NCBI RefSeq assembly: GCF_016127015.1
Contig: NZ_CP065972.1
Span: 806,001-870,000 of the forward strand
From: Corynebacterium tuberculostearicum
GTDB lineage: Bacteria > Actinomycetota > Actinomycetes > Mycobacteriales > Mycobacteriaceae
DNA: 64,000 nucleotides
Direction of reading: 5' to 3'
The position numbers were made by a program, and so were the translations under genes. The first letter of the stretch is position 1, and each line of letters begins with the position of its first letter. Below are positions 27,065-34,972 of the stretch, piece by piece. Under the pieces are notes generated by a model. That model made no database searches. It worked only from the letters and a program-made list of their open reading frames with translations, and was not told where the DNA came from.

Positions 27065-29248
27065 ATGAAAAATCGTTTCGTCCTGCCTGCGTTAACTGCA
27101 ACCGCAGTGGTGGGAAACCTCATTGTTATACCGGCAGCAAGCGCTGCGGAGGTTGGGGCTGAGGGCGCATCGGTCAGCGAGGGCTCTCGCTTTAGCATCG
27201 GCGTCTTACCGGATACCCAGTTCTATTCGCGCTATTCCACCCCGGAGACCGGCAACTTGGCCCAAGCTCGTTACGGAAGCGAACCCTACTTGGCCCAAAC
27301 CCAATGGTTGGTGGAGCACCAAGACGAGCTGAATATGGACTTTGTCACCCATCTGGGTGACGTTGTAGACCAGTGGAACGTGGAGGGCGAATGGCAGGTG
27401 GCTGATAAGGCCATGCAGGTCCTCGATGATTCGGATCTGAACTACTCCATCCTGCCCGGCAATCACGACATGGACGTGGAGGGTGCGTCGGCTCACCCTT
27501 ATGACAAGTGGTTTAGTGCCGATCGTGCCAAGGCCGCTAATCCGGAGACCTTCCAAGAGCGCTACACGGCCGTCAATAATGACTCGGAGGCTCACATCTT
27601 TGAAGCCGAGGGCCAGAAGTACCTCAACCTTGCGCTGGGCTGGCGCGCCGACGATAAGGCCCTTGCGTGGGCGCAAGGCATCATCGATAAGCACCCCAAC
27701 CTCCCCGTCATCGTCACGACGCACGAAGCCCTCAATATCGATGGCCAGGGTAACGTCTTCTACTCCGATGACTACGGCAAGGGCATGTGGGATAAGTTTA
27801 TCAAGCGCAACGACCAGATTTTCCTGGTGATGGGCGGCCACCACCATGGTGCGGGCTACCGCGTGGATAAAAACGATGCCGGCCATGACGTTGTCTCCAT
27901 CTTGCAGGACTATCAGATGGCCTACCAGGGCGGCAACGGTCTGCTGGGCGTGCTTGAGTTTGATCTTTCCGGCAAGCAATTGGAAATGACCGCGCTCTCT
28001 CCGTGGGTGGCGCAGAAGCCGCACGAGGAGCTGACGCAGTTCGACAAGCTCACCCTAGATGATAAGGGCGATAGCTACGCCATTCCGTTCGACTTTGAGC
28101 AGCGCTTTTCTTCCTTTTCCCCGGATTTCACCGTGGGCGAGGGTCACCAGCCGGACCTAGCGCAGCGTGCACGTGACATCGCCGCTGAAGGCTTTAGGCC
28201 CTATACCATTGCGGAAGACGAGCTTCCCAAGGGCGCGGATGACTTTGCCAAGAATGATCACACAGTATTCCACTGGCGCCCGGGCCAGGCCCAGGACAAG
28301 GACGGCCATGCGCTTGCCGACGGCGCCCCTGCCGGCCGTGGCACCACCATCCCCGATATTGCCAGCGATTCCGGCAGCGACCTGCATCGCTCTGGCGCCA
28401 TGCTAGGCGATCGAGTGACCTATAGCTCTGACCACCACCCGCTGTCCTCTGATTCTGGCTCCCTCTTCTGGTCTGACCCAGCGGGCAAGGTAGGCAATGC
28501 CGAGTTCCGCACCGACAAGGACGCGCCTGCAAATAATGTGGATACCACCAAGGGGTACACCTTCGAATCCTTCGTCAAGATTCCTAAAGACTTCAATGGC
28601 GCACAGCATGGCTGGGGAAGCGCGCTGAGCCGCGACTCTGCCATTAATAAATTGGTCGACGGCTCTGATGACACGGACCCTACCGTCATGTTTGGCATCT
28701 CCAACCTCCGCGAGCTGCGTTGGTGGGCCGAACCCAAGCAGGGGAGCGGTTCTACCGTATGGTCCCACGAGGTGCCCAAGGACGAGTGGATGCACATCGC
28801 CGTGGTCAACGATCCGCAGCGCGATAGCGTGGAGATGTTCATCAACGGCGCGCCTATCTTACGCAACGCGGTAGGCGCAGAAGGCCTTCTCCCGCGCGAC
28901 CTGCAGTGGGTCATGGGCGGTGGCTTTGATAATCAGCGCCCGCAGGACCCCTGGTACGGCTGGATTGGTGAAACCCGACTGACCCAAGGAGTTCTGGGCA
29001 AGGAGGAATGGCTTACCGCCCGTGCGCATGATTCCGGCAAGCCGGCCGATACCACGCAACCTGCCACGGGGAGCTCCGCATCGAGCAGCGGCGCGAGCTC
29101 CAAGCCCGCCATCTTCGGAGCAATCCTCGGCATCGCAGGCGTGGCCGGACTCATTGGTCTAGCATTACCGCAGCTGAAGGCCTCGAACCCGCAAATCAAC
29201 GCAGTGCTGCGCAAGTACCATCTACCTACGTTGCCTGAACTGGGCTAA
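27065..29248 (+). CDS. Secreted, membrane-anchored metallophosphoesterase with LamG-like domain
   Basis: This 727-residue protein has a signal peptide (MKNRFVLPALTATAV..., cleavage after ASA). A calcineurin-like phosphoesterase domain follows (about 45-300), with PDTQFYS, HLGDVVDQW, LPGNHDMD, VVTTHEAL and GGHHHGAG, the metal ligands of the family. A region of about 480-650 looks like a concanavalin/LamG fold (FESFVKIPKDF, DEWMHIAVVNDPQ). A Ser/Ala/Gly-rich linker, a helix (AIFGAILGIAGVAGLIGLAL) and a short cytosolic tail anchor it. AAAGGACT precedes the ATG. It probably hydrolyses phosphoesters at the cell surface; the substrate is unknown. A very strong terminator follows. Confidence 0.9.
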   Translation: MKNRFVLPALTATAVVGNLIVIPAASAAEVGAEGASVSEGSRFSIGVLPDTQFYSRYSTPETGNLAQARYGSEPYLAQTQWLVEHQDELNMDFVTHLGDVVDQWNVEGEWQVADKAMQVLDDSDLNYSILPGNHDMDVEGASAHPYDKWFSADRAKAANPETFQERYTAVNNDSEAHIFEAEGQKYLNLALGWRADDKALAWAQGIIDKHPNLPVIVTTHEALNIDGQGNVFYSDDYGKGMWDKFIKRNDQIFLVMGGHHHGAGYRVDKNDAGHDVVSILQDYQMAYQGGNGLLGVLEFDLSGKQLEMTALSPWVAQKPHEELTQFDKLTLDDKGDSYAIPFDFEQRFSSFSPDFTVGEGHQPDLAQRARDIAAEGFRPYTIAEDELPKGADDFAKNDHTVFHWRPGQAQDKDGHALADGAPAGRGTTIPDIASDSGSDLHRSGAMLGDRVTYSSDHHPLSSDSGSLFWSDPAGKVGNAEFRTDKDAPANNVDTTKGYTFESFVKIPKDFNGAQHGWGSALSRDSAINKLVDGSDDTDPTVMFGISNLRELRWWAEPKQGSGSTVWSHEVPKDEWMHIAVVNDPQRDSVEMFINGAPILRNAVGAEGLLPRDLQWVMGGGFDNQRPQDPWYGWIGETRLTQGVLGKEEWLTARAHDSGKPADTTQPATGSSASSSGASSKPAIFGAILGIAGVAGLIGLALPQLKASNPQINAVLRKYHLPTLPELG

Positions 29249-29251
29249 AGC

Positions 29252-29295
29252 AAAGACCTCGGTTTCCTGACTTAGTGGAAACCGAGGTCTTTTCT
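29252..29295 (+). terminator. Strong terminator after the phosphoesterase gene
   Basis: A perfect 16-bp stem (29252-29267 with 29277-29292) has a 9-nt loop and an A run on one side and a T run on the other. It can also act for the leftward tRNA at 29301-29374. Confidence 0.95.
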
Positions 29296-29300
29296 AGTCG

Positions 29301-29374
29301 TGCCCCTGGTGAGACTCGAACTCACACTGGACGGGTTTTGAATCCGTTGCCTCTGCCAATTGGGCTACAGGGGC
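29301..29374 (-). tRNA. tRNA-Leu-like (anticodon CAA) with a short variable arm
   Basis: The acceptor stem GCCCCTG/CAGGGGC is perfect with discriminator A. The D arm contains AATTGGCAG and the T arm is GTGAG/CTCAC around TTCGAGT. The anticodon stem ACGGA/CCCGT has an A-C mismatch next to the loop TTCAAAA, giving anticodon CAA, which reads TTG (Leu). The variable region is only 5 nt (CCAGT), so this is a class-I tRNA body, whereas bacterial tRNA-Leu is normally class II with a long arm. The body resembles tRNA-Trp. CCA is not encoded. Identity as tRNA-Leu therefore rests on the anticodon and A73. Confidence 0.85.
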
Positions 29375-29523
29375 GCACAGTGTAAAGGCTGGCTGCCTTT
29401 GACTGTGAAAATAGTAGCGCAGGCACTAGGCGAATTCCTAATTGGGTAGTGTCAGCGGGGGAATGCCCACGTCATCCACAAAATCTGCACCGGGGTGTTC
29501 GAATGTTGGCGTGCTTCTCTAGG

Positions 29524-32172
29524 ATGGGGCAGGTGACTACTAATCAGCCTCGACTTCTGCTCATTGACGGCCACTCTATGGCCTTTCGTGCCTTCTATGC
29601 CCTGCCGGTGGATAATTTCTCCACCTCAGGAGGTCAGCACACTAATGCCGTGTATGGCTTCTTATCGATGCTCTCTAATATCGTGGCGGAAGAGACCCCC
29701 GACGCCATTGCGGTGGCATTCGACGTGGGGCGCAAGACCTTCCGCACTGAGATGTTCCCAGACTATAAGGCCCAGCGCGAGGCCGCGCCGGAGGAGTTCA
29801 AGGGTCAGGTAGACCTCATTCGCGAGGTGCTCGAGGTACTGGGGATTACCACCCTCTCTCGTGAGAACTTCGAGGCCGATGACATTCTGGCTACTCTCGC
29901 AACCGAGGCACAGGACTATGAGACTCTCATCGTTACCGGCGATCGTGACTACCTGCAGTTAGTTAATGAGTCCACGACGGTGCTCTATCCCATGAAGGGC
30001 GTATCCACCCTCCACCGCTTTACCCCTTCCGCGGTAGAAGAGAAGTACGGTCTCACCCCCGCGCAGTACCCAGACTTTGCCGCGTTGCGTGGCGACCCTT
30101 CCGATAATTTGCCGGGCATCCCAAAGGTAGGTGAGAAGACCGCCACCAAGTGGATAGTCAAGTATGGGGACTTGGCATCCTTGGTAGAGCACGCGGAGGA
30201 AATTAAGGGCGTGGTAGGCAATAACTTCCGCGAGCGCATTGAACAGGTGCAGATGAACCGCAAGCTCACCCAGATGATTACGGACATGGACCTAGAGGTC
30301 GGCCCCGATGACTTGGCCTTTAAGGAAGCCAAGGTCGCCGATGTAGCCGCTAAGTTCGACGACCTCGAGTTTGGTACCAGCCTGCGCGATCGTGTACTCG
30401 CCGCCATTCCCAATGATGGCGCTGACGCAACGGCGCAGGCCGAGGAAGTCCAAGAGCTAGAGACGGTCATCGATGACGAGCCCTTGTCCCAGTGGCTGCC
30501 CGGCCGAGAGCATGTCGCGGTGTATGTCCAAGGCGAGGGAACCCCGGGACAGGGCGACGCTTCGGCGATTGCTTTCGTGGACCAAGACCGTCACGGCCTG
30601 CAAGTGGAGCTGGGCGATATTTCTGCCGAGGACGATAAGGCCCTGGCTCAGTGGTTAGCGTCTGATACGCCGAAGTATTTCCACGAGGCGAAGGCAGCTT
30701 TCCATATGCTTGCCGGTCGTGGGATTGAGCTGGCTGGCATCGCCCATGACACAGCCCTTGCCGCCTACCTTCTTCGACCAGGTCAGCGCACTTACGCGCT
30801 TGCCGACGTCTACCAACGCCACCTCCAAAAGACCCTCGGCGCCGCCACGGAGCAGCTTTCCCTGCTGGACGATTCCACTTTGGTGGATCAAGCCGCAGCC
30901 ATTATGGAGCTGGCGGAAAGGCTGACCGCGGAGCTGCAGGACATTGATTCCTTCGAGCTCTATACCGATTTGGAACTGCCACTTGTGACCATTCTGGCGC
31001 GAATGGAAGCTACCGGAATCGCTGTTGACGTTGATATTCTCGAAACGCAAAAGGATGCCTTCGTAGAGCAGGTCGCCGAACAAGAGCGTGCCGCCCGTGA
31101 GCTTGCCGGTGACGATAAACTCAACCTTAACTCGCCGAAGCAGCTGCAAACCGTGCTCTTTGAGACTTTTGAGCTGCCCAAGACCAAGAAGACGAAGACC
31201 GGCTATTCCACCGCGGCCAAGGAGATTGAACAACTCGCGGCTAAGAATCCCCACCCGTTCTTAGACCACCTCTTGGCTCACCGTGAGTACCAGAAGATGA
31301 AGACCACCCTCGAAGGTCTAATCAAAACCGTGCAGCCGGATGGGCGCATCCACACCACGTTTAATCAGACGGTGACATCGACTGGCCGCCTGTCTTCTAC
31401 CGAGCCAAATCTGCAGAATATCCCGGTGCGCACAGAAGCTGGACGACAGATTCGCTCCGCGTTTGTCGTAGGCGAGCGCTACGAAGAACTTATGACCGCG
31501 GACTACTCGCAGATTGAGATGCGTGTTATGGCGCACCTCTCCGCTGACCCGGGCCTCATCGAGGCCTACAAGGAAGGCGAAGACCTACACAACTATGTTG
31601 GCTCTCGAGTCTTTGACGTTCCCGTTGACCAAGTGACACCCGAACTGCGCCGCCGGGTTAAGGCCATGTCTTATGGGTTGGTATACGGACTTTCCGCTTT
31701 CGGTCTATCCCAGCAATTGGGCATTCCGGCGGGGGAGGCAAAGTCCATCATGGAAAGCTACTTTGAGCGCTTTGGCGGCGTGAAGAAGTACCTCGATGAA
31801 GTGGTGGTCCAAGCCCGCAAGGATGGCTACACGGCAACGCTCTTTGGCCGTCGCCGCTACTTGCCAGAGCTCAACTCTGATAACCGGCTAGCACGCGAGA
31901 ACGCGGAGCGCGCAGCGCTTAATGCACCGATTCAGGGCACTGCCGCGGACATTATTAAGGTGGCGATGATTCGCGTGGACCGCGCACTGCAAGGAATGAA
32001 GTCTCGCGTGCTGCTTCAGGTGCACGATGAATTGGTAGTCGAAGTCGCCCCGGGTGAGGCCGACACGGTTCAAGAGATTCTCGAGCGAGAGATGGACTCT
32101 GCCATCGAGCTCAACGTGCCTCTAGAGGTCTCCGCCGGTGCCGGAAAGGATTGGGATGCCGCAGCCCACTAG
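29524..32172 (+). CDS. polA: DNA polymerase I
   Basis: This protein of about 882 residues has an N-terminal 5'-3' exonuclease (LLLIDGHSMAFRAFYALP, ENFEADDILATLA, TGDRDYLQL, GDPSDNLPGIPKVGEKTA). The middle domain is a degenerate 3'-5' exonuclease without obvious catalytic Asp/Glu set, as in other actinobacteria. The polymerase domain has motif A DYSQIEMRVMAHLS, motif B RRRVKAMSYGLVYGLSAFG and motif C QVHDELVVE. It fills gaps in repair and removes RNA primers. The start is ATG 29524 or GTG 29533; the open frame upstream has no good signal. The AlkZ-like gene overlaps its end. Confidence 0.96.
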   Translation: MGQVTTNQPRLLLIDGHSMAFRAFYALPVDNFSTSGGQHTNAVYGFLSMLSNIVAEETPDAIAVAFDVGRKTFRTEMFPDYKAQREAAPEEFKGQVDLIREVLEVLGITTLSRENFEADDILATLATEAQDYETLIVTGDRDYLQLVNESTTVLYPMKGVSTLHRFTPSAVEEKYGLTPAQYPDFAALRGDPSDNLPGIPKVGEKTATKWIVKYGDLASLVEHAEEIKGVVGNNFRERIEQVQMNRKLTQMITDMDLEVGPDDLAFKEAKVADVAAKFDDLEFGTSLRDRVLAAIPNDGADATAQAEEVQELETVIDDEPLSQWLPGREHVAVYVQGEGTPGQGDASAIAFVDQDRHGLQVELGDISAEDDKALAQWLASDTPKYFHEAKAAFHMLAGRGIELAGIAHDTALAAYLLRPGQRTYALADVYQRHLQKTLGAATEQLSLLDDSTLVDQAAAIMELAERLTAELQDIDSFELYTDLELPLVTILARMEATGIAVDVDILETQKDAFVEQVAEQERAARELAGDDKLNLNSPKQLQTVLFETFELPKTKKTKTGYSTAAKEIEQLAAKNPHPFLDHLLAHREYQKMKTTLEGLIKTVQPDGRIHTTFNQTVTSTGRLSSTEPNLQNIPVRTEAGRQIRSAFVVGERYEELMTADYSQIEMRVMAHLSADPGLIEAYKEGEDLHNYVGSRVFDVPVDQVTPELRRRVKAMSYGLVYGLSAFGLSQQLGIPAGEAKSIMESYFERFGGVKKYLDEVVVQARKDGYTATLFGRRRYLPELNSDNRLARENAERAALNAPIQGTAADIIKVAMIRVDRALQGMKSRVLLQVHDELVVEVAPGEADTVQEILEREMDSAIELNVPLEVSAGAGKDWDAAAH

Positions 32173-33115
32173 CTCGGTTACTTTCTCCCGCCGAGAAAAG
32201 GCGCGCCTTAGGCTCGCCTCGCAAGGCCTAACCGTGCCGCGGTGGGAGAGTGCTGAGGAGGTGGTTCGCGCCTTCGGTGTAATACAAGGCCAGGACCTGC
32301 ATTCTGTGCACCGGTCGCTGGCCTTGCGGGCGGAAGACCACTCAGATGCCGGAAATATTGTGCGTGGATATCCCATGCGCCATACGCTTTTTGCAGCTTC
32401 TATCAAGGACATAGGCTGGATAACAGAACTTTGTGCAAAGGGCCGCAAGGGTGATGTTGAACTACGACCGGAGGTGAACAAGCTAATTGATCGTCCACTT
32501 TCGCGCGCCGAGCTCAAAGAACGGGCTGCTACAACGTTGCCCGAGGTGCCTTTCTGGCATGTTGTGCGCGTAGCAATGGAAAGCGGTCACGCCGTCTACT
32601 GTGGAGCCGAGCAGCTCATCACACCCGTGGACCTGTCGGGGTTAGACGAAGCTTTCAATGGAGACAAGGTCGCAGCTACCGCTGACCTAATGGTCCGGTA
32701 TTTCCGCACTCATGGCCCAGCGAGGCTGCGGGACTTTGCTTGGTGGACAAAGCTACCGCAAAGCCTAATAAGGCCAGCAGCTGAAAACCTTCCCCCTGAT
32801 ATCGTGCGGTGTGGGGAAGAATCCCAGGAACTTGCTTCGGCTGAGGTAGTGGAAATGGCCGAAGCACGAAACAAGCAATCGGTATTGCTGCTGGGGGCAT
32901 TTGACGAGTACATCTTGGGTTATCAAGACCGTCTATTTGCGATGACGAAGGAAGTCCACGAGACACTCGTTCCTGGAAACCGCGGGGTATTTCGCCGCGC
33001 CATCGTTGTGGATGGACAGGTCCGCGGAACCTGGAATAAACAAGCTATTGAAGACCTGGGCATGCCCGACTATGCAGTGAGGAAGGTTCAGAAGTTATGG
33101 CGGGATGCGAACTAA
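32156..33115 (+). CDS. Winged-helix DNA-binding protein, AlkZ/YcaQ-like (HTH_42)
   Basis: This 319-residue protein begins inside the end of polA (17-nt overlap), with GGAAAGGA 8 nt before its ATG. Its fold features match the HTH_42/DUF1006 superfamily: an N-terminal QGQDLHSVHRSLALRA (Gln44 and Gln46), MRHTLFAAS in the first third and a C-terminal winged-helix part with LLGAFDEYILGYQDR. Founding members AlkZ and YcaQ are DNA glycosylases that unhook interstrand crosslinks using a Q-x-Q or Q-x-D pair, which is present. Coupling with polA supports a repair role, but most family members are untested. Confidence 0.82.
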   Translation: MPQPTSSVTFSRREKARLRLASQGLTVPRWESAEEVVRAFGVIQGQDLHSVHRSLALRAEDHSDAGNIVRGYPMRHTLFAASIKDIGWITELCAKGRKGDVELRPEVNKLIDRPLSRAELKERAATTLPEVPFWHVVRVAMESGHAVYCGAEQLITPVDLSGLDEAFNGDKVAATADLMVRYFRTHGPARLRDFAWWTKLPQSLIRPAAENLPPDIVRCGEESQELASAEVVEMAEARNKQSVLLLGAFDEYILGYQDRLFAMTKEVHETLVPGNRGVFRRAIVVDGQVRGTWNKQAIEDLGMPDYAVRKVQKLWRDAN

Positions 33116-33190
33116 GTTTTTAGGGAGCCTCTTCTGCGCAGAAAAAGTTATGTGTGTAAATGGAGAAACTAAGAAGGGAAATATTGTCCA

Positions 33191-33547
33191 GTGACTCTGG
33201 AAGAGAAGGTAAATAAATGGAATCTCCGCTTTTTTGAAAGCCTGTGGGCCATTCAAGTGAATCTTCCTGCAGCCGATATTAATGACCTCGGGCTAGCCCA
33301 ATTTCTTGAAGAGCATAAAGCCTCTGCAGTTTCGTACGTGGTGATTGCTGGGTCGTATTTTTTGATGGCCATGATGATAGCGCGCGTAGCGCCTGATCCT
33401 AAGGTCAGGAGATTAACGGCCGCTGGGGTGATGGTCGTATCCACCGCGCTTGCGTTCCTCTTTCCGTCCGCGTGGATGTTTGCTGCGTTGGTTATTTTCG
33501 TACTTGCTTATTACCTCTGGCCACGAAAAGAAGGCGTGTCTATCTGA
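33191..33547 (+). CDS. Small hypothetical membrane protein
   Basis: This 118-residue protein starts at a GTG with only a distant GAAGGG. A polar amphipathic N-terminus of about 45 residues is followed by three predicted helices (SYVVIAGSYFLMAMMIA, LTAAGVMVVSTALAFLF, MFAALVIFVLAYYLW). I recognise no family. Its coding and upstream DNA look more AT-rich than the neighbours. Its last 37 nt overlap the convergent RDD gene tail to tail. Confidence 0.6.
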   Translation: MTLEEKVNKWNLRFFESLWAIQVNLPAADINDLGLAQFLEEHKASAVSYVVIAGSYFLMAMMIARVAPDPKVRRLTAAGVMVVSTALAFLFPSAWMFAALVIFVLAYYLWPRKEGVSI

Positions 33548-33987
33548 GGTCGGCGCTCGACTATGCAATTGGCCAGCATATCGAAGGGAGTCTGGCCGAA
33601 GGCGAGGACGCAGGCGCTCAAAACGCCTAGCAATAGCGGCATGATGAACGGCAATCCTGTCAGCGTGAGCAGGGAGAGTAGCAGCCAGGAATTGCGCAGG
33701 CAGGCTGCACGCCATCCGGGGTGGGTAGCGATGATCTCCAACTTGAGCGACCACTTACCCAGCGACGTCGCCTTGGTGGCCTCCACCCATACACGGTAGG
33801 CATAAAAGACAAGGGCGAGGGCGACGGCGTTGTAAATTTCCAGGGCGTGGCCGGTTAAGGGGGCGTCGGCAAGTGCATTAATAGCCCAGCGCGCCACAAC
33901 GATGACGGCTGCTGCCAGGAAGGCGTCGATCCACCAGGCAAGGCCGCGGCGCAAGAGTAAGCCAATTCGATCCAAGACCATGCCCAT
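33511..33987 (-). CDS. RDD-family membrane protein
   Basis: This 158-residue protein begins with LLLRRGLAWWIDAFLAAAVIV, the Arg/Asp signature of RDD proteins, followed by three to four helices and TSLGKWSLKLEI between helices 2 and 3. RDD proteins are small integral membrane proteins; some act in Na+/H+ exchange, but no specific function can be assigned. It lies 3 nt downstream of the methyltransferase gene on the same strand. Its 3' end overlaps the opposite-strand membrane gene by 37 nt. Confidence 0.83.
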   Translation of the reverse strand: MGMVLDRIGLLLRRGLAWWIDAFLAAAVIVVARWAINALADAPLTGHALEIYNAVALALVFYAYRVWVEATKATSLGKWSLKLEIIATHPGWRAACLRNSWLLLSLLTLTGLPFIMPLLLGVLSACVLAFGQTPFDMLANCIVERRPQIDTPSFRGQR

Positions 33988-33990
33988 AGG

Positions 33991-34722
33991 TTAGCGGCAA
34001 TTTCGGCACACGAAAATAATCGTTCCGGGAAAGATTTCGCCACGCTTTGGCGACCATTGGCCCCACGTAGTGGTGAGATCCTTAGGCCATTCGGGCTCGA
34101 TAATGTCCTCGATCAGGAACGGACCTTCGCCCTGTAAAGCTTGAAACCAATCTGCGATAGTGCGATGAAATTCCGCATAGGTGAGGTTGCCATCGTGGTC
34201 TTGCTCCAGATAAGCGCGATCGAAATAGCTGATATCGGCGGTGAGATCGGTGGGGTCGTCGGGGAAAATCCAGCGCATTGGGTGGTTGGCCGAAAGGACA
34301 AAGCGACCGGTTGGTTTAAGAACGCGGGAGACTTCACTTAAGGCTAAGTCAAGGTTGGCAAGGAAGGGAAAGGCTCCGAACGCCGAAAATGCGGCGTCGA
34401 AGGAGTTGGTGGCGTAGGGGAGTGACAGTGCATCGGCCTGCGTTAAGGGGAGTCCGGGTGCAGCCTGGTTAAGCATGCCGCGGGAGATATCGAAGCCGGT
34501 GGCGAAGTGTGCGCGCGATTGCAGCCATTCGGTGCACGGGGCGGAGCCACAGCCAATTTCGAGGACCGAGGAATCCGAGACGTCGCCAAGCAGGTGCGCC
34601 TGGCCTTCGTACAGCATTTCTGGGCACCAGTAAAAGGAAGAAAGATAGTCAGGGTGCTCGGCGTGGTAGTTGGCGGCGTCGCTATCCCAGTAGGCCTGGT
34701 TTGCGTGCGAGGGGGAAGTCAC
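33991..34722 (-). CDS. Class I SAM-dependent methyltransferase
   Basis: This 243-residue protein has the Rossmann motif VLEIGCGSAPCTEWL, the acidic second-strand residue in ATGFDIS, ADALSLPYATNSFDAAF and the post-motif VSRVLKPTGRFVLSANHP. The N-terminus AYWDSDAANYHAEHPDYL is a substrate-lid segment seen in small-molecule methyltransferases of actinobacteria. The substrate is unknown. The start is GTG at 34722. It is divergent from rpsA, which begins 250 nt away. Confidence 0.88.
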   Translation of the reverse strand: MTSPSHANQAYWDSDAANYHAEHPDYLSSFYWCPEMLYEGQAHLLGDVSDSSVLEIGCGSAPCTEWLQSRAHFATGFDISRGMLNQAAPGLPLTQADALSLPYATNSFDAAFSAFGAFPFLANLDLALSEVSRVLKPTGRFVLSANHPMRWIFPDDPTDLTADISYFDRAYLEQDHDGNLTYAEFHRTIADWFQALQGEGPFLIEDIIEPEWPKDLTTTWGQWSPKRGEIFPGTIIFVCRNCR

Positions 34723-34762
34723 GGTGGAAGAAATTCCTTTGCGAAATAGTTGGTCCGCGTAT

Positions 34763-34972
34763 TTGCCCTTTTAGCTGGACAGATGTAGTGTTAAACGGGC
34801 GTGTCTATGCCGCGGGTTGTTCTAAGCCCCTGTAGGAAGGCTTTAAGCAATCACGAGGCGGGATCGATTATTTCTCTTTTTAGCTGCATTTGCGCAGCTT
34901 AGCAAGCTTTTTTCGAGAGACGCGCAGTTGTCCAATTTCGATTTCCTACATTTATTCGGAGCATTTTTCAAT
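34763..34972 (+). promoter_or_regulatory. rpsA promoter and long 5' leader
   Basis: A -35 TTGCCC (34763-34768), a 17-nt spacer and a -10 TAGTGT (34786-34791) give a transcript start near 34798 and a leader of about 175 nt. The leader holds a hairpin AGCTGC (34882-34887)/GCAGCT (34894-34899), followed 7 nt later by a T run at 34908-34913, like an attenuator. Autogenous control of S1 synthesis through its leader is known in E. coli; here it is inference. Confidence 0.45.

Noticed and set aside
27206..28024. 272-residue open frame antisense to the phosphoesterase gene
   Set aside because: It overlaps the well-supported metallophosphoesterase domain and has no family resemblance.
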